The notes: generated by a model not told the origin, from the letters alone. Shown: positions 1 through 7,447, counted from the stretch's first letter. The stretch is DNA of 12,637 nucleotides from Euryarchaeota archaeon UBA550 (GCA_002506705.1 DAYA01000027.1:1-12637); one strand, 5' to 3'. Translations and numbers: made by a program.

Positions 1-726
1 TTGAATTTGACCACAGTATTTGCCGAGGACCGTTACTTTGATGCCCTGGCTGATGTTACAGACCCAGAGAGGAAGAGAAAAATCATCGGTGAATTATTCA
101 TCAGAATTTTCGAAGAAGAACAGGCCAAAGTTGGTGCAAAGTACCTAGTTCAAGGCACAATCGCACCAGACTGGATTGAGTCAGGTGGTGGCGTTCGTGA
201 CACAATTAAGAGCCACCACAACGTTGGAGGACTTCCTGAAGACATGACTCTAGAAGTTGTTGAACCTCTACGTGACTTGTACAAGGATGAAGTCAGAGAC
301 TTAGCAAGAGAACTCGAAATTAGAGTGGCAGACCGCCAACCTTTCCCTGGCCCGGGACTTGCTGTGAGGTGCCTAGGTCCACTCACTAAAGAAAGAGTGC
401 ACGTAGTTAGAGAGGCTTGTGCTATCGTCGAAGAGGAATTGGAGGCAGCAGCGGCTGAAGGCAAAATGGAAATTCCATGGCAGTACTTTGCAGCATTGCT
501 CCCAGTGCGCTCAGTCGGTGTACACGGTGACGTTCGTGCATACGGAGAAACCGTTGTAGTTCGCGCTGTACAATCCCTAGACGGTATGTCTGCGAGATAC
601 TCAACGATTCCTCATGACGTACTAGCTAAGATCAGCACTAGAATTACTAACACGGTCAAAGGTGCGGTAAACAGGGTTGTTTACGACATTACTCACAAGC
701 CGCCTGGTACGATAGAGTGGGAGTGA
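1..726 (+). CDS. guaA: GMP synthase, glutamine-hydrolysing, C-terminal part (partial gene)
   Basis: This is the C-terminal 241 residues of the ATP-pyrophosphatase/dimerisation part of GMP synthetase, which aminates XMP to GMP in purine synthesis. Visible signatures are the AQGT-like VQGTIAPDWIES stretch, KSHHNVGGLPEDM, the PFPGPGL motif near residue 114, LPVRSVGVHGD, and the diagnostic KPPGTIEWE C-terminus. The gene is cut by the left edge: the first visible residues (LNLTTVFAEDRYF) align with the middle of known GuaA proteins, and the PP-loop SGGVDSS motif is absent. The leading TTG is therefore an internal leucine codon, not a start. Whether the full protein carries its own glutamine amidotransferase domain (bacterial style) or is the separate archaeal GuaAb subunit cannot be seen here. 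It converges on the small membrane-protein gene with only 5 nt between the stop codons, leaving almost no room for a terminator. Confidence 0.97.
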   Translation: MNLTTVFAEDRYFDALADVTDPERKRKIIGELFIRIFEEEQAKVGAKYLVQGTIAPDWIESGGGVRDTIKSHHNVGGLPEDMTLEVVEPLRDLYKDEVRDLARELEIRVADRQPFPGPGLAVRCLGPLTKERVHVVREACAIVEEELEAAAAEGKMEIPWQYFAALLPVRSVGVHGDVRAYGETVVVRAVQSLDGMSARYSTIPHDVLAKISTRITNTVKGAVNRVVYDITHKPPGTIEWE

Positions 727-731
727 AATAT

Positions 732-959
732 TCACAATGGGGTCTTGAACCCGATTGCTCTTACGATACACCAACCAACTCTAGCTTCCCATATTGCGAA
801 AGCGCCACCAAAGATTGCCCCGGCAACACCTAGCCACCAAATAGTTCCGTCAAGCAGTCCAGATAGGATTATTCCTGCAAGAATTAATCCTCCTAGAACC
901 GCCGCGATTCCGAGTTTTAGCCGTGCCGCTTTTCCTGCTGCTCCAATATTACATTCCAT
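732..959 (-). CDS. Small two-helix membrane protein, DUF2892 (YgaP transmembrane)-like
   Basis: This 75-residue protein has two hydrophobic segments, about residues 16-36 and 40-57, joined by a short turn. It begins MECNIG, followed by a basic patch (KAARLKLG), and ends with a GWCIVRAIGFKT tail. That layout resembles DUF2892 proteins: an N-terminal N-x-G with basic residues, two transmembrane helices, and a C-terminal CPLY/LG..T-like end. The molecular function of the family is unknown, although the domain can be fused to rhodanese domains, as in YgaP. The start is supported by an AGGTGAG ribosome-binding site whose first bases overlap the TAG stop of crtB, 11 nt upstream. It therefore reads as the last gene of the carotenoid operon. 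The gene call is firm because of composition, fit and RBS. The family assignment is by pattern only. Confidence 0.8.
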   Translation of the reverse strand: MECNIGAAGKAARLKLGIAAVLGGLILAGIILSGLLDGTIWWLGVAGAIFGGAFAIWEARVGWCIVRAIGFKTPL

Positions 960-970
960 GTTCTCACCTA

Positions 971-1966
971 CTATTCTGCACTCAGTTTTGCCCTAATTTT
1001 CAGGTAGTTGATTTTCATCCAAAGTGACATCTTTGATGTAACTGAAAGTTTGAGTGGTGCGGAGAATACATCCCCGGAGCGTCTAACTATTTCATCAAAA
1101 ATCTTGGTGTAAGCGTCTAGCATGATTCTTGGTTGGACTCGAGACCGTGGGTCAAGATATTCGAATAAGTGAACTGCTGATGTTTGGTGTCTCCTGACAA
1201 CCTCAAGGTACTCTCTCATGAAGGAGGCCCAAGATGGATTTTGTGGGAGGTTTGGATTTGATAGATCTTCAACATCGATGTTATGGGAGGACAACACGTC
1301 TTTTGGAAGATAGATTCTACCTCTTCCATAGTCTTCAGAAACATCTCTTAACACGTTGATTAGCTGCATCTGAATTCCCAAGTCGATAGCGTGTAATCTA
1401 GCAGCTCTATCTTCATATCCATATATCTCAATGAGAATTAATCCGACTGCGGATGCGACCTTGTAACAGTAGGACCGTAGTTCATCCCATGTGTTGCACA
1501 TTACAGGGAATAAGTCATCTTCCATTCCTTCGATTATTGTTTCAAAGTCCTGAAGTCGGATTGAAAATTTGGTAAATACATCTTGTAGTGCGATAAATAC
1601 GGGCTCGTCATTTGGTGAGATTTTGCCTTCTTTCGCTTGGTGCAATTTGTTTCTAATTGAAACTAGAGCCATGAGTCTCTGATTGTGGATCTCTTTCGGG
1701 TTGGATGGTTTGCTGCCTGAGTGCAGTTCTCTGAGCATTAAGTCTCGTTGTTTGGTCTGCTCAGTAAGTTCATCACTGATTTCGACGGTTGGTTCTTCAT
1801 CTCCATCGACGATATCATCCACCCATCGGCATAGGGCGTAAACAGCATGGACTGCTCTCCTCTTTTCCCAACCCAATGCAGAGAATGAGCTGTAGAATGT
1901 GGTTGATGCGTTTTTGCAGATTTGTTGGCACTGCAAATATGCATCATCTATGACCTGAATTTCCAT
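971..1966 (-). CDS. crtB: Phytoene synthase (squalene/phytoene synthase family)
   Basis: This 331-residue enzyme should condense two geranylgeranyl diphosphates head-to-head to phytoene, the first committed carotenoid step. Both aspartate-rich Mg-diphosphate motifs are present: DDIVD at 50-54 in the context YALCRWVDDIVDG, and NVLRDVSEDYGRGRIYLP at about 204-221. The usual helix with YCYKVASAVG lies at 166-175. Length is typical for bacterial and archaeal CrtB. The ATG start is preceded by TTGAGG about 7 nt upstream, and the TGA in that sequence is the stop codon of crtI, so crtI and crtB are probably translationally coupled. A squalene synthase (HpnD- or SQS-like) is the main alternative, but the adjacent crtI makes phytoene synthase far more likely. 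No crtE, crtY or rhodopsin gene lies in this window. Confidence 0.96.
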   Translation of the reverse strand: MEIQVIDDAYLQCQQICKNASTTFYSSFSALGWEKRRAVHAVYALCRWVDDIVDGDEEPTVEISDELTEQTKQRDLMLRELHSGSKPSNPKEIHNQRLMALVSIRNKLHQAKEGKISPNDEPVFIALQDVFTKFSIRLQDFETIIEGMEDDLFPVMCNTWDELRSYCYKVASAVGLILIEIYGYEDRAARLHAIDLGIQMQLINVLRDVSEDYGRGRIYLPKDVLSSHNIDVEDLSNPNLPQNPSWASFMREYLEVVRRHQTSAVHLFEYLDPRSRVQPRIMLDAYTKIFDEIVRRSGDVFSAPLKLSVTSKMSLWMKINYLKIRAKLSAE

Positions 1967-1975
1967 TTCGATTCC

Positions 1976-3598
1976 TCAAGATTGGGTTGGGCTGCCTGGT
2001 GTAATTTCGGATTTTTGTGGTGTTACTAAATTCGATGACTTCGTTCGTCGCTTTCTACTCTCAAACCATGTGTCTACACCATTCCAGTCCGGTCTAATTC
2101 CAAAACTGTCACAGATTAACTTAGAACTGATTCTTGCTGATTCGTAAATGACTGGCAGGCCACTTCCTGGGTGGGTTCCTCCCCCAACAAGGTACAGATT
2201 CTTGATTTCATCAAACTCGTTCTTTGGCCTTCTCCACAGCATTTGGTCTAGTCCGTGTGCTAGGTTGAATACAGCACCTCTGTAACAGTGCTCTCCCCAG
2301 TCTTCTGGAGTGATGATTAGTTCAGATACAATGTGTTCTCTTAGGTTTTCAAAGCCGAGTTTATTCTCGATTTGGTCAATTATTCTGTTTCTGAATGGGT
2401 CCTTCTCATCATCCCAATTGATGTTTTCATGGATGTGAGATACAGGAACAAGTGCATAGACAGTTGAGCAACCATCTGGCGCCATTTGTGGGTCTGTGAC
2501 ACATGCGTTTTGCACGTAGACCGATGGGTCGTCCCAAGTTAGTCTGTGGTGTTTTTCGATGTCTTCTAAGTTTGAAACGTAGTCCTTTGAAGCGTAGATT
2601 TGGTGGTGTGGTAGATCATCATAAGTTCTGTTAACACCAAGATAAAGCATGAATGTTGAACATGAATACTTCTTGTTGTCAATTTTCTTGTTTGACCACT
2701 TCTTTCTGACATTGTCAGGGAATAGGGAAGTCATACCTTGTGCGAAATCAGCATTCATGACAACCTTGTCAGCATAGAATTCCCCGTTTTCAGTTACAAC
2801 ACCCTTGATTGTTTTCTTATCCATTATGACTTCGGTAACAGCCTCGCCCATTCTGAATTCCACGCCCATGTCTCTAGCTATTTGTCCCATTCTTTCGGAG
2901 ACGCTACCTAGTCCTCCCATCGGATGGAAGATTCCATATTCGTACTCTAGGAATGCAAGCATTGTGAACAAACTTGGACAGTTGAATGGCGACATTCCCA
3001 AGTATTTTGTTTGGAAGGACATTGCTAGCATCAATCTGTCATCATCGAAGATTTTCATCAAGTCTTTGGCAACAGATCTCTGTGGCCTTAGGACACCAGC
3101 AACTCTCATTGCTCTCTTCGATAGTAAGTCGGTGGCTCCGAACCATGGCTCCTGAAGGCATTGCTTGGATTTGTCCAGCTTCAATCTGTTATCTTCTAGA
3201 TATTTCTTGAAACCTTGAGCGTTCTTCTCTCCGGACAATTCTGCAATTCTCTCTACCATTTGGTCGATGTTGCTGGTACAATCAAGCATCCCACCTTGGC
3301 CGAAGATAAGTCTGTAGTTGATGTCTAATTTCTTGAGCTTCAATTCTTCATGAGCGTCGAGACCAATCGCTTGGAAAATGTCCTCAATTACTTCTGGGTA
3401 GTGGAAGAATGTAGGTCCTAAATCATACTTGAAACCGTCTTTTTCGAAGACCTTGTTTCTGCCTCCTACTCTTTGTGACCTTTCAAAAACAGTTACCTTC
3501 ACTCCAGATTTTGCAAGAAGCAATGCAGAAGCTAGGCCACCTGGACCTGCACCAATAATTGCCACTGATGGTTGTTTTTCGCTATTCATAGTTTTCAC
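1976..3598 (-). CDS. crtI: Phytoene desaturase (CrtI-type FAD-dependent carotenoid desaturase)
   Basis: This 540-residue flavoprotein should introduce conjugated double bonds into phytoene, giving lycopene or a related coloured carotenoid. The N-terminal Rossmann dinucleotide fold is clear: GAGPGG at 16-21, then the FAD-ribose acidic residue in VFER, then VGGRN. The C-terminal CrtI signature LYLVGGGTHPGSGLP begins near residue 468. A hydrophilic tail of roughly 45 residues, rich in K, R, S and P, follows and makes the protein longer than most bacterial CrtI. The chosen GTG start overlaps the TGA stop of the upstream ABC1-kinase gene (GTGA). An ATG three codons further in is an alternative start and changes nothing important. 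The number of desaturation steps, and whether the substrate is phytoene, dehydrosqualene or a later carotenoid, cannot be read from the sequence. Adjacent crtB favours phytoene. Confidence 0.95.
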   Translation of the reverse strand: MKTMNSEKQPSVAIIGAGPGGLASALLLAKSGVKVTVFERSQRVGGRNKVFEKDGFKYDLGPTFFHYPEVIEDIFQAIGLDAHEELKLKKLDINYRLIFGQGGMLDCTSNIDQMVERIAELSGEKNAQGFKKYLEDNRLKLDKSKQCLQEPWFGATDLLSKRAMRVAGVLRPQRSVAKDLMKIFDDDRLMLAMSFQTKYLGMSPFNCPSLFTMLAFLEYEYGIFHPMGGLGSVSERMGQIARDMGVEFRMGEAVTEVIMDKKTIKGVVTENGEFYADKVVMNADFAQGMTSLFPDNVRKKWSNKKIDNKKYSCSTFMLYLGVNRTYDDLPHHQIYASKDYVSNLEDIEKHHRLTWDDPSVYVQNACVTDPQMAPDGCSTVYALVPVSHIHENINWDDEKDPFRNRIIDQIENKLGFENLREHIVSELIITPEDWGEHCYRGAVFNLAHGLDQMLWRRPKNEFDEIKNLYLVGGGTHPGSGLPVIYESARISSKLICDSFGIRPDWNGVDTWFESRKRRTKSSNLVTPQKSEITPGSPTQS

Positions 3599-5010
3599 GC
3601 CGTTGTTTTACTTATTAAAGAGGGGTTTTTGTCCACTGCTTTTCTGCTACTCATCGGTGCCCTTTCTAAGAGCGTAGATGTGTCGATTAATGTAGCAAAT
3701 TCATCTAGGTATGGACCCATTGAGGAAATTAAATCCACATTTGGGTGTCCTTTCAGAACCATGCCGTCCATGTACATCAGTGAACGGATGATTGGGAATG
3801 CTTCATCGCCGAAAGAACATCCTGCAAGAACTGCAGCTTTCACAGTCTTCATCATCTGCTGGGTGAGTGAAACCTCACTTACCGATGTGCCAACGAATCC
3901 ATCATACAATTCGAACATGGAATCGTAGTATGTTTCTAGGGTCTTTCCAGTTGGTGCTACGTCAGCCATCGTTAACATTGCATCGAAAGCGTTCTTCAAT
4001 TCTCCTTTTGCTAGGAAAAAGAAGAATCCAAACAGTGCTTTTCTGACGTGTTCTGGTGCTTCACAAATAGCTCCCGTATCGATGAAAATGAAATTTTTAT
4101 CGTCGCTCATCATTGCGTTTCCAGGGTGTAAATCTCCATGGAATACACCCATCCCAAACATGTATGCTCCATGAATTCTAAACAATTGGAGGAGATCTTC
4201 CCATTCCATTGTTCCGGAATTCAAGTGCGATTCAAGAGTGGGCTCCACAACTTCTTCCATTACTAGCACGTTTTCGCTAGAAAGGTTCTTCCAAATTTTT
4301 GGAAATCGTAGTTTTGGCATGGGGAATTTATCGCTATACTCGGCAGCTAGTCTTTCCAGCCTTTCTTTGCCTGTGATTTCGTTTAGTAGGTTCAACTCTC
4401 TTAGAGTGTAGTCTTCGATGTGATTTAGTAGACCAATTGGATTGCCAACTTTCTTGAGTTTTGGGTTGAAGAATAATCCCATTTTCATCCATCTTTTCAT
4501 TCTCTTTACGTCACGTTCGAAGGACTTCTTGAAATCTCCTTTTATGATTTTGATAACTACCTTGCTACCATCATTCAACTCAGCCCTGTGTATCTGTCCG
4601 ATACTTGCTGCTGCGAACGGGACTGGCTCAATATGTTTGAACTCAGAGCGGAAATTGTCATCGGTATACTTTGAGAGAAGTTTCTCAAAATTCTCGGATG
4701 GAATAGTTGGCGCCCGGCTGTATAATTCTTGAAGTTGGATACATCTGTCGGGCTCAAGTAGGTCAGGGCGGAGTGCGCAAATCTGCCCTAGTTTGACTGC
4801 TAGCAAGCCCATGGACTGAATCTTATCGATGTCAACAGGTTTCTTTCCCCTTAGTTCCTTAGCGAACTTGATGAGTGTCCCCAAGCGCATGTTTTGTAAC
4901 ATCCTTGGTGAGTATATTAACTTCCGTTTTACTTCCTCAATCGGAGAGTTCTGTGGAATGCGAGGTGTGTCTGTGTATGATGTAATGCCAGAGGTCGTTT
5001 GAAACTCCAC
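3595..5010 (-). CDS. ABC1/UbiB/COQ8-family atypical protein kinase-like ATPase
   Basis: This 471-residue protein has the diagnostic UbiB-family features: KLGQ at 73-76 (the KxGQ element), the alanine-rich loop AAASIGQIH at 133-141 replacing the kinase glycine-rich loop, lysine in VVIKI near 154, catalytic HGDLHPGN at 291-298, and IDTG with the metal-binding Asp at 311. The pair of C-terminal hydrophobic helices found in bacterial UbiB is not evident, so it is probably peripheral to the membrane. Known relatives (UbiB, COQ8, plastid ABC1K) support prenylquinone and other isoprenoid-lipid metabolism. Its position immediately before crtI, sharing a GTGA stop/start overlap, suggests a role with carotenoids or their polyprenyl precursors, which is inference. 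The GTG start at 5010 gives a 74-nt overlap with the upstream regulator gene and has GAGGG elements upstream. ATG codons at 4902 and 4890 are alternatives that would shorten the protein by 36 or 40 residues and remove the overlap. Confidence 0.92.
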   Translation of the reverse strand: MEFQTTSGITSYTDTPRIPQNSPIEEVKRKLIYSPRMLQNMRLGTLIKFAKELRGKKPVDIDKIQSMGLLAVKLGQICALRPDLLEPDRCIQLQELYSRAPTIPSENFEKLLSKYTDDNFRSEFKHIEPVPFAAASIGQIHRAELNDGSKVVIKIIKGDFKKSFERDVKRMKRWMKMGLFFNPKLKKVGNPIGLLNHIEDYTLRELNLLNEITGKERLERLAAEYSDKFPMPKLRFPKIWKNLSSENVLVMEEVVEPTLESHLNSGTMEWEDLLQLFRIHGAYMFGMGVFHGDLHPGNAMMSDDKNFIFIDTGAICEAPEHVRKALFGFFFFLAKGELKNAFDAMLTMADVAPTGKTLETYYDSMFELYDGFVGTSVSEVSLTQQMMKTVKAAVLAGCSFGDEAFPIIRSLMYMDGMVLKGHPNVDLISSMGPYLDEFATLIDTSTLLERAPMSSRKAVDKNPSLISKTTA

Positions 5011-6337
5011 TTCCCTCTACCCTCTGGATTGCTACATGTGTATCCTTTGAAAATCTCGCAGATAATGCACCCTCGATAATGCCGTCGTCCATCTCCCACA
5101 TTGGAAGCGCATCTGGGTCATCAACGGGTGGGTGATTTAGTCCTACTCTGACATGGAAATTTGGGTCTACGTCGTATTCGAGACGACCCAATCCAGCATA
5201 CTCCCACCAATCCATCATCTCATCCAAGAATTCTATGTCATGTTCTATACTTCTCAATGAGAATGCGATCTCTCTGCCAATCCTATTACCAATTTGTCTC
5301 AACATGAGAGCTATGTCGATTCCCAGTACTTGCAGATTCGATAATTTGCCCTCTGTTAACTTCTTTCGAGCTTGGTTGACTTCATTTCCTGCTGCAAAGA
5401 ATGCATCTGGATCGAACGGGGTGTCCTCGTCAGGCAACTCCTCATCGATGCCTAATGCTGAAGTGATATTCTTCAGGAACGATCCTTCACCAATTGTAAG
5501 TCTCAGAGGGTCGTTGATTTGGTTGTCAGTATATCTTGCAACGGCTGTATCGAACATTACCGCAGATTCCCAGATTGTGTCGATTAGATTCACATGTGAC
5601 TCAGCAAAGGCTGGGGACTCGATGATAAGCGCTGCATCATCCTTACCTCTTCCAACTGGGTTGTCTTCAATATTCAGATATTGAATGACTTCAATACCGT
5701 CCTTTACGAATCCTAGAGATTCCAATTCGTCTGAATGCCTTACTTCGATAGAGTCGTGAAGTTCGTTGAAAAATCGGATTGTTCTTCTGTCTAAGTGAGT
5801 AATTATTTGGCACACTACGCCGCTCACTGCAGCATTGTTTACTGCTTCAAGGGCTTCAGGGTTTCTACAAAGATGCAAGATACCGTATTGTCCTAGGAGA
5901 AGAATTAGTCTTTCTTCAGAATCTTCAGCCATTTTCTTTAATCGGCTGTAGATGTTTCCTCTTTCTTTCAGAACGGCGAAACGTGGATCGTCCGCACTTC
6001 TTTGAGTTGTTTGTGTTGGCTTTGTTTCCTTGGTGACGTTTTTTGAAATTTCATCATAACCCTCAACCAAGCGATTTAGTTGTTGTTTTCGCATACCGAT
6101 TATGTGCTCAATAGCTTGGTGAACATTCATGCTGGAGAATCTCATTGGCCTGTCGGCAGTTACGGTTACGATTCCCATTTCTTGCAATCGTGACAAACTG
6201 TTGTAGGCATCTAGTCTAGTTGTGCCTAGCTCTTTTGCTAGTTCAGATGCCTTCATCTTTGGGTTGGAACCCAATACTAGGATTGACCTTACTTCACGTT
6301 CATTCAAACCGGAGTCAATGAGCAGTTCTTCCCACAT
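4937..6337 (-). CDS. TrmB-family transcriptional regulator with a C-terminal V4R-like domain
   Basis: This 466-residue protein begins with a TrmB-type winged helix-turn-helix (about residues 5-75: SGLNEREVRSILVLG, ASELAKELGTTRLDAYNSLSRLQEMG, then a wing ending SSMN). A helical linker (about 75-110) and a TrmB/PLD-like middle region follow (about 118-275, including ALIIESPAFAES). An acidic spacer then leads to a C-terminal region at about 330-455 that resembles V4R small-molecule-binding domains: a GxxxGREIA helix, YAGLGRLEYD, a central strand pattern, DDGIIEGAL, and HVAIQRVEGSG. Classical TrmB proteins are shorter and bind sugars. The V4R-like part has no cysteine, so it is unlike the redox-sensing V4R of MsvR-type regulators. 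Its ATG directly abuts the TAG stop of the peroxiredoxin gene, with GGAGG 7 nt upstream. It is the obvious candidate regulator of the surrounding operons. TrmB assignment is confident, the V4R call moderate. Confidence 0.85.
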   Translation of the reverse strand: MWEELLIDSGLNEREVRSILVLGSNPKMKASELAKELGTTRLDAYNSLSRLQEMGIVTVTADRPMRFSSMNVHQAIEHIIGMRKQQLNRLVEGYDEISKNVTKETKPTQTTQRSADDPRFAVLKERGNIYSRLKKMAEDSEERLILLLGQYGILHLCRNPEALEAVNNAAVSGVVCQIITHLDRRTIRFFNELHDSIEVRHSDELESLGFVKDGIEVIQYLNIEDNPVGRGKDDAALIIESPAFAESHVNLIDTIWESAVMFDTAVARYTDNQINDPLRLTIGEGSFLKNITSALGIDEELPDEDTPFDPDAFFAAGNEVNQARKKLTEGKLSNLQVLGIDIALMLRQIGNRIGREIAFSLRSIEHDIEFLDEMMDWWEYAGLGRLEYDVDPNFHVRVGLNHPPVDDPDALPMWEMDDGIIEGALSARFSKDTHVAIQRVEGSGVSNDLWHYIIHRHTSHSTELSD

Positions 6338-6805
6338 CTACTGTCCTCCGGATACCTTGGAAATCTCTGCAAGAATCTTAGCAACGTGTCTACGTGGTCT
6401 AAATAACCAGTCGTACACGTACCTGACTTTGTTGTCGGGTCCAATCACAAACGAGGATTTTGTAGGGAATTGACCTAGATGCATTGGGATGTTGTATGAT
6501 TCACCAACTGCTCTGTCCACGTCTGCCAATAATGGGAAGGGTAAATCTCCAATTGTAGATTTGAAGTCTTTCAGTTTCTCGTAACTTCCAGGTCCTATCC
6601 CAACAATTGAACAACCCGAAGACTTGAACAAATCGTATTGTTCCTTGAAAGTTAAACATCCCCTTTTGCATGTAGGGGAGTTATTTCGAGAGTAGAAAAA
6701 CAATACTCTCCACTCTCCATGAAGCGACGAACTATCGAACATACTTCCGTCATCAGATTGGAGCACAAAATCGGGCGCAGTCTGTCCAATGATACTTTTT
6801 GACAT
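6338..6805 (-). CDS. Peroxiredoxin, BCP/PrxQ-like (AhpC/TSA family)
   Basis: This 155-residue thioredoxin-fold peroxidase is expected to reduce hydrogen peroxide and organic peroxides. The family start APDFVLQSDDG is at 10-20, and the catalytic loop reads SPTCKRGCLTFKE, with the peroxidatic Cys at 46. The end has the usual KVRYVYDWLF strand. A second Cys is at 50, giving CxxxC, whereas typical BCP/PrxQ resolving cysteines are at +5 (CxxxxC). A third Cys is at 65. The alignment around the loop is otherwise ungapped, so the resolving residue appears shifted by one. The gene starts 9 nt after ribA with only a weak GTGA-type RBS, and its stop directly abuts the regulator start, placing it firmly in the operon. 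The likely role is removal of light-generated peroxides. Confidence 0.93.
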   Translation of the reverse strand: MSKSIIGQTAPDFVLQSDDGSMFDSSSLHGEWRVLFFYSRNNSPTCKRGCLTFKEQYDLFKSSGCSIVGIGPGSYEKLKDFKSTIGDLPFPLLADVDRAVGESYNIPMHLGQFPTKSSFVIGPDNKVRYVYDWLFRPRRHVAKILAEISKVSGGQ

Positions 6806-6814
6806 AAAATCACA

Positions 6815-7417
6815 TCACACTTCGAGCAAGTGGCCCATGCGTGATGCTTTAGTCCTCAGATATGAAAGATTGTGTTCACTGGGCACGATTATAATCGGAA
6901 TCCTGTCCTTGACATTTATTCCATTATTGAGCAATTGTAATCTTTTCTCGGGATTATTTGTCAGCAAAAATAGTTCATTGAAACCTATTGTTTTGAGCAT
7001 TTTCGCAGCAATGTCGTAGGTTCTTGCATCGGCGGGAAGGCCAAGTTGTAGGTTTGCGTCCAAGGTGTCTAGTCCCTTGTCCTGGAGCGCGTAAGCTTGC
7101 ATCTTTGCGTACAGCCCGATTCCTCGCCCTTCCTGTTTTAGGTAAACTATCGCTCCACAGCCGTGTTCTTGAATTTCTTTCATTGAGGCTTCAAGTTGAG
7201 GGCCACAATCGCATCTAAGCGAACCAAAAGCATCTCCTGTCAGGCACTCTGAATGGACACGAACAACCGGAGTTTTTGTCCGATCTACCAGGTAAAGTAG
7301 CGCGTGTTCTTTGTTGTTTTCTGGGTCATGGAAAGCCCTTATCCTGAACTCTCCAAACTTGGTTGGTAATAGCGCATCGGCTTCAACGATACTAGTCTCT
7401 CTCTTTTTCGTGAGCAT
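6815..7417 (-). CDS. ribA: GTP cyclohydrolase II
   Basis: This 200-residue enzyme converts GTP to 2,5-diamino-6-ribosylamino-4(3H)-pyrimidinone 5'-phosphate plus formate and pyrophosphate, the first step of riboflavin/FAD synthesis. The zinc ligands Cys58, Cys69 and Cys71 (HSECLTGDAFGSLRCDCG) have the same spacing as in E. coli RibA. The substrate-binding QEGRGIGL lies at 95-102, the catalytic-region Asp130/Arg132/Tyr134 follows, and TNNPEK is near 153-158. Length matches monofunctional RibA, with no fused RibB (DHBP synthase) domain. It is the first gene of the leftward operon. No Shine-Dalgarno is seen, but a TATA box centred about 26 bp upstream of the ATG suggests a leaderless transcript. 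Many archaea use the unrelated GTP cyclohydrolase III (ArfA) instead, so this is a bacterial-type enzyme. Placement opposite a photolyase suggests flavin supply for FAD. Confidence 0.97.
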   Translation of the reverse strand: MLTKKRETSIVEADALLPTKFGEFRIRAFHDPENNKEHALLYLVDRTKTPVVRVHSECLTGDAFGSLRCDCGPQLEASMKEIQEHGCGAIVYLKQEGRGIGLYAKMQAYALQDKGLDTLDANLQLGLPADARTYDIAAKMLKTIGFNELFLLTNNPEKRLQLLNNGINVKDRIPIIIVPSEHNLSYLRTKASRMGHLLEV

Positions 7418-7438
7418 GATATGTTTTCACAACTTGAG

Positions 7439-7447
7439 TTTATAATT
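7439..7447 (-). promoter_or_regulatory. TATA box of the ribA operon (leaderless promoter)
   Basis: On the minus strand this reads AATTATAAA. Its centre lies about 26 bp upstream of the A of the ribA ATG (7417), the normal archaeal TATA-to-start-site distance, so transcription would begin at or very near the start codon. This agrees with the lack of any Shine-Dalgarno sequence before ribA. A short GAGT...ACTC dyad (7436-7439 and 7448-7451) brackets the box. With four-base arms it may be chance. Confidence 0.6.

Noticed and set aside
1..3. TTG as a start codon for the GMP synthase gene
   Set aside because: The first residues align with the interior of GuaA and the PP-loop motif is missing, so the gene continues beyond the left edge.
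5235..5684. 149-codon open frame on the plus strand opposite the regulator gene
   Set aside because: It has no recognisable motif or ribosome-binding site and lies wholly inside a well-supported gene on the other strand.
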